Notes under the pieces: generated by a model
What the model was told of the DNA's origin: nothing
The model's input: only the letters and a program-made list of their open reading frames with translations
Databases searched by the model: none
NCBI RefSeq assembly: GCF_038002225.1
Contig: NZ_JBBOCA010000001.1
Location: forward strand, 6,510,001-6,574,000
Reading direction: 5' to 3'
DNA: 64,000 nucleotides
Origin: Paenibacillus sp. FSL R7-0204
Lineage (GTDB): Bacteria > Bacillota > Bacilli > Paenibacillales > Paenibacillaceae
In this document: positions 25,131-34,502 of the stretch, in pieces
Position numbering within the stretch: the stretch's first letter is position 1
Layout of the letters: the number at the start of each line of letters is the position of its first letter
Position numbers and translations under genes: made by a program

Positions 25131-26126
25131 ATGAAACCAACTAATCTAACGAAGCACGCAAAAAAAATGAGCATCGCGTGCGGAATCCTGGCTGCCAGTT
25201 TATCCTTCGGAGCGTCCGCATTTGCCTTTTCGGACCTCAAGGGAAATTCAGCCGAAACCAAGATCAATTCACTGCATAGCGCCGGTGTAATTAACGGAAT
25301 TACGAACGACCTGTTTGCACCCAATGCCAAAGTGACGAATGCGCAAGCCGTACAGTTCCTTGTAAAAGGTTTGGCGCTTGCACCGAAAGCAGGTTCTGAC
25401 AGCAGTGCTAAGGCCAGCCAGCTTTTTGACAATGTTAAAGATAATGCCTGGTACGCCTCCTCCTTCGCCCTTGCGAAGCAGAGCGGCCTGACGCTGGCAA
25501 AAGATATCAACCCGAATGCACCGATGACCCGTGCGGAATTCGCCCATCTATTGACCCAAGCCTTGCAGAGCAAGGGCAATTTCCCGGTAACTAAGATGTT
25601 CTTCATGATCGAGGATGGCGATAAGCTTCCTTCCGAGGTGAATTACAGCCTGCAGGTGCTTCTGAACACGAAGGTACTCACACTGGATAACGGAAAATTC
25701 CGTCCGTCCGATCCGATTACCCGCGCTGAAGCTGCTGTCATGATCCATGATGCCGCTGAATTCGCCGACCGGGTGATTACGCCGAACAATCCGGGCAATG
25801 AGCCTTCTGAGCCGGAGCCGGTTCCGGCTAACAATTACGTCTCGGATGTAGTCCTGGACAAAGTCGCTGAAGGCGTCAACAAAGCCACCCTCACCGTCGA
25901 CAATCTGCCGAACCCCGGTTACGGCCTCGCGGTAGAGCGTATCGAGTTCACCAGCGCCACCAAAGCCGTAATCCACTTCAAGGTAACCCTGCCTGACCCG
26001 GATAAAATGTATCCGCAAGTGATCACCAAAGGCTCGGTATCCACGTACCTGCCCGCAGGCTACACTGCGACAGCTGAGCCTGTAATGGGTTCGCGCTGGC
26101 TTGATCCATCGGCTCCAGCGAAGTAA
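25131..26126 (+). CDS. Secreted SLH-domain protein with PrcB_C-like C-terminus (paralogue 1)
   Basis: This 331-residue protein has a Sec signal peptide (basic start, hydrophobic core, cleavage near ASAFA-FSDL). Three S-layer homology segments follow, at about residues 33–80, 95–140 and 150–205 (AWYASSFALAKQSG; ITRAEAAVMIHDAAEF), which bind pyruvylated cell-wall polymer. Residues 230–320 (NPGYGLAVERIEF, VIHFKVTLPDPD) resemble the PrcB_C domain. The protein probably sits in the cell envelope. A close paralogue lies at 31237–32208 on the far side of the sugar ABC operon, with matching upstream sequence, suggesting a duplication with shared control. Confidence 0.8.
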   Translation: MKPTNLTKHAKKMSIACGILAASLSFGASAFAFSDLKGNSAETKINSLHSAGVINGITNDLFAPNAKVTNAQAVQFLVKGLALAPKAGSDSSAKASQLFDNVKDNAWYASSFALAKQSGLTLAKDINPNAPMTRAEFAHLLTQALQSKGNFPVTKMFFMIEDGDKLPSEVNYSLQVLLNTKVLTLDNGKFRPSDPITRAEAAVMIHDAAEFADRVITPNNPGNEPSEPEPVPANNYVSDVVLDKVAEGVNKATLTVDNLPNPGYGLAVERIEFTSATKAVIHFKVTLPDPDKMYPQVITKGSVSTYLPAGYTATAEPVMGSRWLDPSAPAK

Positions 26127-26176
26127 GCTTCTCTAGGTATAGGTAGATAAATTCCTCGAAAATTTTAAAGGTTACA

Positions 26177-26225
26177 AAAGCAGCGATTCTTCCATTATTG
26201 GAAAAATCGCTGCTTTCTGTTTTTG
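26177..26225 (+). terminator. Rho-independent terminator after SLH gene 1
   Basis: AAAGCAGCGATT…AATCGCTGCTTT forms a long stem with an inner TTCC/GGAA extension, followed by TCTGTTTTT. Confidence 0.85.
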
Positions 26226-26331
26226 AAAGAAAATTAGGGGAATGAAAAAAATCTGGAGAGCACAGCGATTGGAATAACGGTCCGTTTGCGGAGCGTCCAC
26301 CCAAGTGCCTACGTTGATCCTACTCCGCAAT

Positions 26332-26356
26332 AAAAAGCTGTCCCAAACAGCCTTTT
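26332..26356 (-). terminator. Terminator of the sugar ABC/AraC operon
   Basis: On the minus strand GCTGT-TTGGG-ACAGC is followed by TTTTT, 35 bases after the AraC stop. A larger alternative stem with GCTGTGCC upstream is possible. Confidence 0.6.
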
Positions 26357-26390
26357 CATGGCTTTTGGCACAGCTCCTTCTTGCTTTACG

Positions 26391-27326
26391 CTACTTACTC
26401 TGCCGCAACCTATTCCGGTAATCCATCGGGCGGCAGCCGTAGGTCTTCTTGAACATCTCCGTGAACCGGTTCACATTGCTGAAGCCGGTCATACCGGAGA
26501 TTTCCATGATCTTCTTATCCGTGGTCTCCAGCAGGCTAACTGCCTCCGAGATCCGGTATTCGTTCAGGAAGTCCATCGGAGACAGGTCGAACTGCTTCTT
26601 CATGAAGCGGCAAAAGTAAGACGGGCTCATGTTGACCTGCTGAGCCATATCCGAGAGCGTGATCCGCTTACTGTAGTTCTGCTGGACGTAGGCCAGCGTT
26701 TTTTTGGCCAGCATCGAACTATTGCCGCCCCGGGACTGCCCGGGCAGTCCTGCCCGCGGATTCTCAGCCGCACACTTTTCCAGCCGGTACAGCACCTCGA
26801 ACAGCCTGGCCTTAATCAGCATCTCATAGCCGTGCGCCTCCTGCTGATAGAGATCCCGCACCTCCTCCAGCAGTGGAATCAGCCGCAGCTCTTCCTCCAG
26901 TTCGCGCCCGATCAGCAGCGGATAACGCCGGTTGTCGAGGAAGAGCGGGGATACAAACTGCTGCTGAATCTTGTCTCTCTCCAGGCTGGAGAGGAAATTG
27001 AAGTGCACCAGCACCGCGCAGAAAATAATCTCCTCCTTATCCACCCGGATCGCCGAATGCAGCATATTGGGCTGAATGAAGACCGCCTCTCCGCTCTGGA
27101 CGACCACCTTCTCCTGTCCCACATGGAACTTGGCCGTGCCCTTAATCATGAACAGCAGCTCCAGCTCCTCATGCCAGTGGGAATACAGCACCAGATTATT
27201 CACCTTAGATACCTTGGTTACATGCACGCTCATACGGAATTGTCTGCTGCCATGAATAAGCTTTTCCTTCATATCCTGAGATACGGGTTCGCCGATGGAA
27301 TCGAGCAGTTCAAGACTTTTTTTCAC
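26391..27326 (-). CDS. AraC family regulator of the adjacent sugar ABC operon
   Basis: A 311-residue protein. The N-terminal cupin-like sensor (YSHWHEELELLFMIKGTAKF) is followed by a C-terminal double helix-turn-helix (ITLSDMAQQVNMSPSYFCRF; VSLLETTDKKIMEISGMTGF; the MFKKTYGCRPMDYR end). It lies downstream of the two permease genes on the same strand with a 55-base gap, so it is probably the last gene of the operon. It would activate sugar uptake when its ligand is bound (inference). A terminator follows. Confidence 0.88.
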   Translation of the reverse strand: MKKSLELLDSIGEPVSQDMKEKLIHGSRQFRMSVHVTKVSKVNNLVLYSHWHEELELLFMIKGTAKFHVGQEKVVVQSGEAVFIQPNMLHSAIRVDKEEIIFCAVLVHFNFLSSLERDKIQQQFVSPLFLDNRRYPLLIGRELEEELRLIPLLEEVRDLYQQEAHGYEMLIKARLFEVLYRLEKCAAENPRAGLPGQSRGGNSSMLAKKTLAYVQQNYSKRITLSDMAQQVNMSPSYFCRFMKKQFDLSPMDFLNEYRISEAVSLLETTDKKIMEISGMTGFSNVNRFTEMFKKTYGCRPMDYRNRLRQSK

Positions 27327-27381
27327 TGAGGTCCCCTCCCTCCCGGCCCACCGGATACTGCCCGCAGCGTCAGTTATATAT

Positions 27382-28311
27382 TCATCCCTTCACCGCACCG
27401 ATCATTACGCCCTTCTCGAAGTATTTCTGGATAAAAGGATAGATAATCAGCACCGGCACCGTCGATACGATAATGACCGCATATTTGATCTGATCCGCGA
27501 ACTGCTGGGCATAGCTGCCCGCACCGGCACCGGCACCTGATCCGGCTCCGCCCGCGAACGCCTGATTAGATAACAGAATATTGCGCAGGACGATCTGCAG
27601 CGGCTGTAAGCTATCCGTATTGATATAGAGCAGAGCGTTGAAGAAATCGTTCCAGTGACCCACCATATAATAGAGGGTGATGACGGAGATCACTGCCTTG
27701 GACAGCGGAACCACCACCGAAATGAAGTAACGGAAGTGCGAGCAGCCATCCAGGGTAGCCGCTTCGTGCAGCTCCTCCGGTATAGAAGTCTCGAAGAAGG
27801 TTCTTGTAATAATCAGATTGTATACACTAATAGCGCCGTTCACAATCATTACCCAAGGGGTATTCAGCAGATTCAGGTCACGGATAAGCAGATAGGTAGG
27901 AATCATGCCCCCGCCAAAATACATCGTGACCACAAACAGCGGCATAATGAACCTGCGTGCCCGAAATTTCCGCTGGGACAAGGCATACGCCGCAGGGAGC
28001 GTGACCAGCAGATTGAGCAGCGTGCCCAGCACCGTGTAGATAATCGTATTTTTATACCCCTGCCAGATCCGGGTGTCCTTGAATATCTGCTCATAGCCGT
28101 ACAGGTTAATGTCCTTGGGCCATAGAATAACCTGTCCCTGATTCACCATGGTAGAGTTACTGACGGAAGCTATGATGATGAAATACAGCGGGTACGCGAC
28201 CATGATGAACGCTGCGATGCTTATAACCGCAACCACCAGCGTATACAGCCTGTCTGCGATACCGCCCGAATGCTGAATCTTTTGCGAATGAGCGGCTTGA
28301 CTGTTTGACAT
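27382..28311 (-). CDS. Carbohydrate ABC transporter permease (YtcP/MalG-type)
   Basis: A 309-residue inner-membrane permease with about six transmembrane helices and the ATPase-coupling EAA loop LHEAATLDGCSHFRYF. A Gly/Ala-rich insertion (AGGAGSGAGAGAGSYAQQ, residues about 255–272) sits before the last helix and is encoded by a short tandem repeat near 27520–27560; it is unusual for the family. The gene is paired with the permease upstream (12-base gap) and the binding lipoprotein. No ATPase is encoded here, as usual for this class, which shares an MsmX-like ATPase encoded elsewhere. Confidence 0.88.
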   Translation of the reverse strand: MSNSQAAHSQKIQHSGGIADRLYTLVVAVISIAAFIMVAYPLYFIIIASVSNSTMVNQGQVILWPKDINLYGYEQIFKDTRIWQGYKNTIIYTVLGTLLNLLVTLPAAYALSQRKFRARRFIMPLFVVTMYFGGGMIPTYLLIRDLNLLNTPWVMIVNGAISVYNLIITRTFFETSIPEELHEAATLDGCSHFRYFISVVVPLSKAVISVITLYYMVGHWNDFFNALLYINTDSLQPLQIVLRNILLSNQAFAGGAGSGAGAGAGSYAQQFADQIKYAVIIVSTVPVLIIYPFIQKYFEKGVMIGAVKG

Positions 28312-28323
28312 CCCATTTCCTCC

Positions 28324-29277
28324 TTACATCAGGCTGATTTTTGAAGTTTTTTTGGCCAGTGCATTCGCCAGCATCAGGAACGTGAAGTTGATCAGGGTAT
28401 TAAATAGTCCGACCGCTGAACCGAAGCTGAACTGGTTGGATTTCACGCCCACATTGAAGACATACGTGGAGATGACCTCCGAGACGGGCTTGTTAAGACT
28501 ATTTTGCATCAGAAAAGTCTTCTCGAAGCCTACACTGAGTATGCTGCCCATATTCATAATCAATAAAATAATAATGGTCGGCAGGATCGCCGGAAGCTCC
28601 ACGTGCCAGACGATCTGCCAGCGGTTAGCCCCGTCAATCCGGGCGGCGTCATACTGCTGCGCATCCACCGAGGACAGGGCGGCGATGAAGATAATGCTGT
28701 TCCAGCCGCAGGCCTGCCAGATGGCAGAGATGACATACACCGGAACGAAGGCGCCGGGATCACCTATGAGATTCGTATCCGCAGGGATCAGGTGCAGAGC
28801 CTTCAGGAAGCCGTCGATCAGCCCGGTCGTAGGCGACAGCATAATCTGCAGCAGCGCAACCAGTACAACGGTGGAAATGAAGTAAGGCATATACACGGTA
28901 GTCTGCAGGATACGCTTGCGTCGGTTGCTACGGATTGAGTTGACCACCAGCGCCAGCAGAATCGGCATCGGGAAGCCCAGCAGGATGGAGAAAAAAGCAA
29001 TGATAAACGTATTCCGTAGCGTAGGCCAGAACATCGGGCTGTTGAAATACTGCTCGAAATATTTGAATCCGGCCCATTCCCCGCCCGTCAGTCCTTTACT
29101 GAAATCAAATTCACGAAAAGCAAGCTGGATACCATACATCGGACCATAACAGAAAATGGCGATATAAATGACCGCAGGAAGCACCATCAGCCATAGCTGA
29201 TAATGCCCGGCCTGCTTACGAAGCCATCCGTTCCCGCGCAGCGTCTGATGCGGCACCGTGGTCTGTGCTGGTTTCAT
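28324..29277 (-). CDS. Carbohydrate ABC transporter permease (LplB-type)
   Basis: A 317-residue permease with six predicted helices and a textbook EAA loop (YDAARIDGANRWQIVW…LPAI). It forms the heterodimeric channel with the downstream permease. The N-terminal QLWLMVLPAVIYIAIFCYGP segment is typical of LplB/YtcP transporter pairs common in Paenibacillus. These import complex plant- or host-derived oligosaccharides; the sugar here is unknown because no glycosidase is encoded beside it. Its stop is 12 bases from the next start. Confidence 0.9.
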   Translation of the reverse strand: MKPAQTTVPHQTLRGNGWLRKQAGHYQLWLMVLPAVIYIAIFCYGPMYGIQLAFREFDFSKGLTGGEWAGFKYFEQYFNSPMFWPTLRNTFIIAFFSILLGFPMPILLALVVNSIRSNRRKRILQTTVYMPYFISTVVLVALLQIMLSPTTGLIDGFLKALHLIPADTNLIGDPGAFVPVYVISAIWQACGWNSIIFIAALSSVDAQQYDAARIDGANRWQIVWHVELPAILPTIIILLIMNMGSILSVGFEKTFLMQNSLNKPVSEVISTYVFNVGVKSNQFSFGSAVGLFNTLINFTFLMLANALAKKTSKISLM

Positions 29278-29305
29278 TTGGGAGCGCCCCTTCCATTCGA
29301 GTCCA

Positions 29306-30940
29306 CTATTTCAAGGTCGAGAGGTATTCGTCATAAGCCTTTTGGCGGATTTGCAGGTTCTGCTCAAGGCCGGAGCTATTGACTGAGGCGACATACGCAG
29401 CCCACTCCTTCTCAATGTCAACCTTGGTGGTCAGCCAGTTGGCCCACTTTTGATCCGTGATATTATTGACGTTCGCCTGATTCATTGCCAGGGTGTTGGT
29501 GTCCTCCGTGCTGTATTTCATGAAGTTCTGCGGATAGACATTACTCTTCTCGTCCGCCTTGTTCAGCAGCTCATCATAGACGGCCTTCTCCTTCAGCACG
29601 TTCTGCATATCCGAGCCAAGCGTCACCTTGTCCTTCAGCGCATCAGCAATATACATCGGACCGTTGTCCGCGAACGAATTCGTCCATTTCCACGAACCCG
29701 GGTCCAGAGAAGCATCCGCCGGAGGAAGAATCGCATACGTGCCGTCCCCGTTATCCTTGATTCCCTTATCCGTGTCATTCATTCCGCCGAACAGGACCTG
29801 CAAACTAACAACCGGCTCATAAAAGCCATCGATGAACCGCATCGCGGCTTCCTTGTTCTTGGAGCGGGCACTGACCGACACCGCATTGGAGCCGTAATTC
29901 TGGTAGTAGTAGTCATTGCTCCAGTACAGCTCATTCGTAGAGTCCGCATGCTGCTTCAACTGCGGCAGGGTCACATATTGGTCCTTCAGCTCATTGCCGA
30001 AGCGGTCTCCTGTCTCCCAGCCCCAGGTGAATCCGACCTTGGCCGTAGTTCCATTCCCGCGGGCAACGGACTGGTACTTGGAGTAATCCTGCGTGACCAC
30101 TTCCTTGCTGATCAGGTTCTGGCTGTACAGCTTCTGCAGGAATTGCATGAGTGTCTTAAACCGTTCATCTACATAGAAATTCTTAACCTGTGCCCCTTCG
30201 GTGAAGTAGCCGTCGCTCGCCCCGTTCGACAGTGGCAGCCCCAGGCTGCCCAGCAGCAGCTTCGGTGTGAAGTCCCAGCCGATCGGGTTGAAGTCCATCG
30301 GGATCTCATCCGTCTTGTCCCCGTTCTGATTCGGGTCTCCGTCACGGAAAGCAAGCAGCACAGTCTCTAGCTCATCCCAGGTTGCAGGCACCTGAAGGCC
30401 GAGATTGTCGAGCCAGGTTTTGTTAATGAACATCGAGGCGGTGGAGCCGGGCCAGATGCCCTTATAACGCGGAGTGCCGTAGAGCTTCCCGTCAATCTGT
30501 GTAGCAAGCGTTTTCAATTCCGGGTGCTCGCTGAACATCTTTTGAATATTAGGAGCGTCCTTCTCAATCAGCGGGCCCAGATCCTCGAACAACCCGTTGA
30601 ATTGCACAAAATCAGAGTTAGAGGTCGCATTGAACAGCAAATCCGGAATTTCACCGCTGGCAAACAGGGCGCTTTTCTTCTGGTCCCAGTCCGCAGAGAT
30701 TTGCTGCCATTCAATTTCAACATTCGCCTTCTCTTCTATTTCAGCGAGCCATTTCATTTGCGTAACATCTTTGGTCAGTGAATGCTTCACGATAATCGCC
30801 TTCAGCTTGGTCTTCCCCTCCGGCGTGTTGCTGCTGTCATTTCCCGCATCCGGGCTGTTCCCTTTACTGCTGCAGCCTGTGAGTGATAGACCTGCCAGAG
30901 CGCCTGCCAGTACCAAAGCAAGAATACTCTTTTTTCTCAT
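29306..30940 (-). CDS. Extracellular sugar-binding lipoprotein
   Basis: A 544-residue family-1 solute-binding protein. The signal peptide ends in the lipobox LTGC (about residue 23), followed by a Ser/Gly/Asn linker. The mature part has the periplasmic-binding-protein fold (KLYGTPRYKGIWPGSTASMF, RDGDPNQNGDKTDEIPMDF, a calcium-site-like loop). It is the first gene of the operon, captures the substrate outside the cell, and hands it to the two permeases. AGAGGGGGT precedes the ATG. Upstream lies a TATAAT box and a cre-like site, so glucose repression by CcpA is likely. Confidence 0.9.
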   Translation of the reverse strand: MRKKSILALVLAGALAGLSLTGCSSKGNSPDAGNDSSNTPEGKTKLKAIIVKHSLTKDVTQMKWLAEIEEKANVEIEWQQISADWDQKKSALFASGEIPDLLFNATSNSDFVQFNGLFEDLGPLIEKDAPNIQKMFSEHPELKTLATQIDGKLYGTPRYKGIWPGSTASMFINKTWLDNLGLQVPATWDELETVLLAFRDGDPNQNGDKTDEIPMDFNPIGWDFTPKLLLGSLGLPLSNGASDGYFTEGAQVKNFYVDERFKTLMQFLQKLYSQNLISKEVVTQDYSKYQSVARGNGTTAKVGFTWGWETGDRFGNELKDQYVTLPQLKQHADSTNELYWSNDYYYQNYGSNAVSVSARSKNKEAAMRFIDGFYEPVVSLQVLFGGMNDTDKGIKDNGDGTYAILPPADASLDPGSWKWTNSFADNGPMYIADALKDKVTLGSDMQNVLKEKAVYDELLNKADEKSNVYPQNFMKYSTEDTNTLAMNQANVNNITDQKWANWLTTKVDIEKEWAAYVASVNSSGLEQNLQIRQKAYDEYLSTLK

Positions 30941-30962
30941 TTGACTTACCCCCTCTTATTCA

Positions 30963-31007
30963 CGAAAGCGTTATCATTATTATAATTTTTCTGCCGCACC
31001 CTGTCTC
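30963..31007 (-). promoter_or_regulatory. Promoter with CcpA cre-like site for the sugar ABC operon
   Basis: On the minus strand GAGACA, 17 bases, TATAAT (plus coordinates 30979–30984), then TGATAACGCTTTCG (30963–30976). The last matches the cre consensus TGWAANCGNTNWCA at 13 of 14 positions when read on the plus strand. Confidence 0.65.
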
Positions 31008-31186
31008 ACCGTATATTACCTTTTAATCATCGTATATTGACCTTTTTAGCAGCAAGAGTGGCTGAATTCAGGCGAAGATTCGACTTCCGGTAGGTGAAAA
31101 TTGACACATGATGAATTGTTTTGGACTATGGGGAATCACCGCTGCGGGGTTAGAGAATAATAATTCCATCTATGGAGTGATAGGCT

Positions 31187-31212
31187 GCAACCTTTTGCTC
31201 CGGAATCCCATC
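31187..31212 (+). promoter_or_regulatory. ECF-sigma-type promoter candidate for the second SLH gene
   Basis: GCAACC, 16 bases, CATCTAAGAGG, the same spacing and sequence as upstream of the first SLH gene. A sigma-A-like TTGACA at 31101 is a possible extra promoter. Confidence 0.5.
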
Positions 31213-31236
31213 TAAGAGGATAAGAGGTGAGGTATA

Positions 31237-32208
31237 ATGAAGCATACATTAACCCGGATGCGCACGGCCAAAATCCCGCTGGCCTGCAGCATTCTGGCGG
31301 CAACCTTAGCTATCGGAGCACCGGCTTCCGCTTTCTCAGATCTGAAGGGCCATGCGGCCGAAGCCAAAATCAATGCACTCCATCAGGAGGGCATCCTTAA
31401 CGGAGTGACCAGCGACAAGTTCGCGCCAAAGTCCAGCCTTACGTATGCGCAAGGCGTGCAGTTCATGGTAAGCGGCCTGAAGCTTGCTCCACAGCGCCCC
31501 TCCGGCAAGAAGGCCAGCGATTATTTTGACAACGTAAAAAATACCGCCTGGTATGCCTCCGCATTCCTGAAGGCCAAAGAAAGCGGCTTGTCGCTGGAGC
31601 GCTCGGTTGACCCTAATGCTGTGATGACACGGGTCCAGTTCGCACAATTGCTGCTTCAGGCGCTTCAGAACAAAGGGGACTTCGCGTATACGGAGATGTA
31701 TGCCAACATTACAGACGGCGGCAAGCTATCCCCTGCGGAGATGAACAGCCTGCAGATTCTGATCAACACCGGACTGGTCACGCTGGAGAAGAATAACACC
31801 TTCCGTCCGAATGAGGCGGTTACCCGTGCAGAAGCTGCCGTCCTGGTCTACGATGCCGCCAAATTCGTGAAGGAAGTGATTATGATGGATGAGAACATTC
31901 CGGCCCCGTCCACCACATACGATGCCGCCGTTACGCTGGACAAAGCCGCCGCTGGTGTGAACAAAGCTACGGTGACTGTATCCAATCTGCCGAACCCGGG
32001 ATATGGCCTGGTCATTGAACGGATTGAGTTCGGTGCTGACAAAACCGCAGTGATCTACTTCAAGGTCACCTCACCGAAGCCCGGTTCCATGAACCCGCAG
32101 GTCATCTCGGCAGGCACCGCCGTCACCTATCTGCCGGAAGGCTATACCGCAGTAGCCCAATCCGTAACAGGCTCAGCGGCTTCAGCTTCTTCAGGAGTCA
32201 TCAAGTAG
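31237..32208 (+). CDS. Secreted SLH-domain protein with PrcB_C-like C-terminus (paralogue 2)
   Basis: The protein is 323 aa. The signal peptide ends at PASAFSDLKG, three SLH segments follow (EAKINALHQEGILNGVT; NTAWYASAFLKAKESG; AVTRAEAAVLVYDAAKF), and the C-terminal domain (NPGYGLVIERIEF, IYFKVTSPKPGSM) matches paralogue 1. The two proteins align end to end with few gaps. It is expected at the cell surface. The C-terminal tail here is Ser/Ala-rich (SAASASSG) where paralogue 1 ends in a different short tail. Both probably serve the same envelope function under a shared stress sigma factor (inference). Confidence 0.8.
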   Translation: MKHTLTRMRTAKIPLACSILAATLAIGAPASAFSDLKGHAAEAKINALHQEGILNGVTSDKFAPKSSLTYAQGVQFMVSGLKLAPQRPSGKKASDYFDNVKNTAWYASAFLKAKESGLSLERSVDPNAVMTRVQFAQLLLQALQNKGDFAYTEMYANITDGGKLSPAEMNSLQILINTGLVTLEKNNTFRPNEAVTRAEAAVLVYDAAKFVKEVIMMDENIPAPSTTYDAAVTLDKAAAGVNKATVTVSNLPNPGYGLVIERIEFGADKTAVIYFKVTSPKPGSMNPQVISAGTAVTYLPEGYTAVAQSVTGSAASASSGVIK

Positions 32209-32221
32209 CAGCTTCAGCATC

Positions 32222-32264
32222 ACGAATAGCGCACCTCCGGATACCCGGTTGGTGCGCTATTCGT
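32222..32264. terminator. Strong hairpin after SLH gene 2
   Basis: ACGAATAGCGCACC…GGTGCGCTATTCGT is a perfect 14-bp stem with a 15-base loop. No T-run follows on the plus strand, so it may terminate weakly or protect the mRNA end. Confidence 0.55.
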
Positions 32265-32386
32265 TGATGATTGATATCACAATTGACTTCACAATCCATG
32301 AACAAGGGAGTCCACCCGTAGCGGACTCAAGATCTCACACTCTGGAAAGGACCGGATAACGCAGTGTGCGGCAGGCCGGTTACCGC

Positions 32387-33301
32387 TTAGTTCAGCTCCG
32401 TATAATACCTGATCTCCTGCCTCCCAGTCTGGAAACCGGCTGAATGATACAGGGACAGTGCGGAATCATTCGTGGTCAATGCGACCAGCTGCGCCTGCTC
32501 CAGACCCTTCTCCTGAAGATACATTAACGCACGATTCAGCAGCGCCTTGGCAATGCCTCTTCTTCTCCAGGGCTTGCAGACAAATACATCCTCAATGATG
32601 CCAAGCTCCTCTTCCTGCCAGACCATCAGACTGCCCGCCACACGGCCCGCATCCAGCACGACCATCGATGTCCAGTGCGGATGCTCCTGATATTCCAGCA
32701 GACGCTCCATTCCGAGCGGGGTCTCTGGCCAGATCTCCGCCTCCAGCTCCAGATAAGCCGCCCGCTGCTCCGGCGAATCCATAGGCGCATGGGTCAATTC
32801 AAGGCCTTCCTCCAGCTCCACCGCATGGACGGGTTCACGAAGATCGCGCTGGAGCGTATACAAGCAGCTATCCGGCAGGTAACCGAGATGCTCTGCAAAA
32901 TAAGCGTGGCAGCTCTCTTCCGCCGCATAACTGCCTGTGCACAGGAGGGTCCCATATTCCGGGGGCAGCGTACGCTTCAGCACCTGTGCCCTTTCCAGCA
33001 GAAGGGCGTAGACACTGTCACGCAGCTCCAGATCCTTTTCCCGGCCGGGCACTGTCTTCAGATTCACAAATATCTTGTGTTTACTCTCCGCTGAGCGTCC
33101 CGGAGGCACCACATTAAAGAGCTGCAGCTGGCCCTTGGCCACCATCTGATCGCCTTCAAAAGCGCAGTAGACATTCTCCCAGTTGCCCGCATCCCCCACC
33201 CACCAGAACAGCACATCCTCCTGCGCCGACACCTGCGCATACATCGCACCAAGCGCCGCCATATCCCTCTCTTCAAACTGCCGGATCACTCTATTGCTCA
33301 A
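32387..33301 (-). CDS. GNAT family N-acetyltransferase, two-domain length
   Basis: The protein is 304 aa. The C-terminal half (about 190–300) is a clear GNAT domain with the acetyl-CoA loop VCKPWRRRGIAKALLNRALM and the following NDSALSLYHSAGFQ. The N-terminal half has a weaker, possibly degenerate second GNAT-like fold. Acceptor unknown. The gene is separate from its neighbours by more than 100 bases on each side, so it is probably monocistronic. Confidence 0.8.
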   Translation of the reverse strand: MSNRVIRQFEERDMAALGAMYAQVSAQEDVLFWWVGDAGNWENVYCAFEGDQMVAKGQLQLFNVVPPGRSAESKHKIFVNLKTVPGREKDLELRDSVYALLLERAQVLKRTLPPEYGTLLCTGSYAAEESCHAYFAEHLGYLPDSCLYTLQRDLREPVHAVELEEGLELTHAPMDSPEQRAAYLELEAEIWPETPLGMERLLEYQEHPHWTSMVVLDAGRVAGSLMVWQEEELGIIEDVFVCKPWRRRGIAKALLNRALMYLQEKGLEQAQLVALTTNDSALSLYHSAGFQTGRQEIRYYTELN

Positions 33302-33417
33302 TTAACATCCGCCACCTTCTGTTTCTGTCCATCATAACACCGCCGGGCAGAGGGCTTCCGTTCTTGAATAACTATAGTTGTTTTATACTGCTGAGCTGGT
33401 GGCGCCTAGCGTCCTCG

Positions 33418-34050
33418 TTACAAAAACACAGCTGCGGATTTCACAAGGGTAACTACACCGAATACAAACAGTACTCCCCCGGACATTTTGTTAAATAGGG
33501 AGAGCTTAAAGGGTCCCTCCAGTACCTTATTCCGAAGCAGCGCAGCCGCTCCTGAGAGGAGGACCCACCATAGTGCTGAGCCCAGGAACACGCCTGTAAC
33601 CAGAAATACCATATCTGTGAGCTTATGCGACAGTAGAACACCAGAAGCTCCGAATACGCCCAGAAAAAACATAATCGTCATCGGGTTAGACAGCGTCAGC
33701 AGAAATGTCATCGCATAAGAGCCCAGTACACCTGGACTGGCAGGGGACTGCGGTTCTTCCCTGGATGGAACCCGCAGTAACGATCTTATGCCAAAGACAC
33801 AAATAAACAATCCGCCAAACACCTGCAGAATCATGCTGTAATTCACTAGAGCTGCGGTCAAAGCTGTCAATCCTAATCCTGCCAGTATGCCGTACACAGC
33901 ATCTGCGGTTGCCGCACCCAGCCCGCTGTACAGCCCTGTTCTGAATCCTCTGGTAATTGTCGTTCTGATGCACAAAATACTGATAGGCCCTACGGGAGCC
34001 GCGATGGACAGGCCCAGCAGCATACCCTTCGATATCCATTCCCATGGCAT
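33418..34050 (-). CDS. LysE/RhtB family amino-acid exporter
   Basis: A 210-residue membrane protein with six hydrophobic segments and the LysE signature LGLSIAAPVGPISILCIRTT near the N-terminus, then FRTGLYSGLGAATADAVYGI. It exports amino acids or related small molecules. The Lrp/AsnC regulator gene starts just upstream on the same strand (gap 20 bases), the classic regulator–exporter pairing, so export is probably induced by an amino acid. Confidence 0.88.
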   Translation of the reverse strand: MPWEWISKGMLLGLSIAAPVGPISILCIRTTITRGFRTGLYSGLGAATADAVYGILAGLGLTALTAALVNYSMILQVFGGLFICVFGIRSLLRVPSREEPQSPASPGVLGSYAMTFLLTLSNPMTIMFFLGVFGASGVLLSHKLTDMVFLVTGVFLGSALWWVLLSGAAALLRNKVLEGPFKLSLFNKMSGGVLFVFGVVTLVKSAAVFL

Positions 34051-34070
34051 AGATAACCGCTCCTTCGCTT

Positions 34071-34502
34071 CTATTCCTCTTTCAGGGCAGATAGACTGAA
34101 AATGGTGTTCGACCGGACAATGCTGTAACGGGCTTTAAGCGTATGCGTAATGAAGGTCTCAACACCAGATAGATCTGCTAATGCCACTTTCAGAAGATAA
34201 TCATATTCACCAGAAATATGATGACACTCCAGTACTTCATGGGATTGGATGATGCCCTCACGGAAGCCTTGAGTTTCCACCGAGCTGCTGAGCTGCAGAA
34301 AAATGTAGACTACACAGTTCTTGCCCATAGCCTTACGGTCCAGCTTGACGGTGAACTGCGTTATGACCCCGTTTCGTTCCAGCTTCCGGATTCGCTCCGC
34401 AATGGATGGAACCGACAGATGAATCATTTTCGAGATATCGGAGCTGGTCATCCGGCTATTCCTCTTCAGCAGCTCCAGGATTTGCAGGTCAATATCATCC
34501 AT
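34071..34502 (-). CDS. Lrp/AsnC family transcriptional regulator
   Basis: The protein is 143 aa. The N-terminal winged helix-turn-helix (MTSSDISKMIHLSVPSIAER, IRKLERNGVI) is followed by the RAM/ligand domain (GEYDYLLKVALADLSGVETF). It likely senses an amino acid and controls the LysE-type exporter 20 bases downstream. AAAGGAGGGGGAGC precedes the ATG. Confidence 0.9.
   Translation of the reverse strand: MDDIDLQILELLKRNSRMTSSDISKMIHLSVPSIAERIRKLERNGVITQFTVKLDRKAMGKNCVVYIFLQLSSSVETQGFREGIIQSHEVLECHHISGEYDYLLKVALADLSGVETFITHTLKARYSIVRSNTIFSLSALKEE

Noticed and set aside
26358-27329. Plus-strand frame of 323 codons
   Set aside because: Mirror of the AraC gene; no start signal and shadow-like composition.
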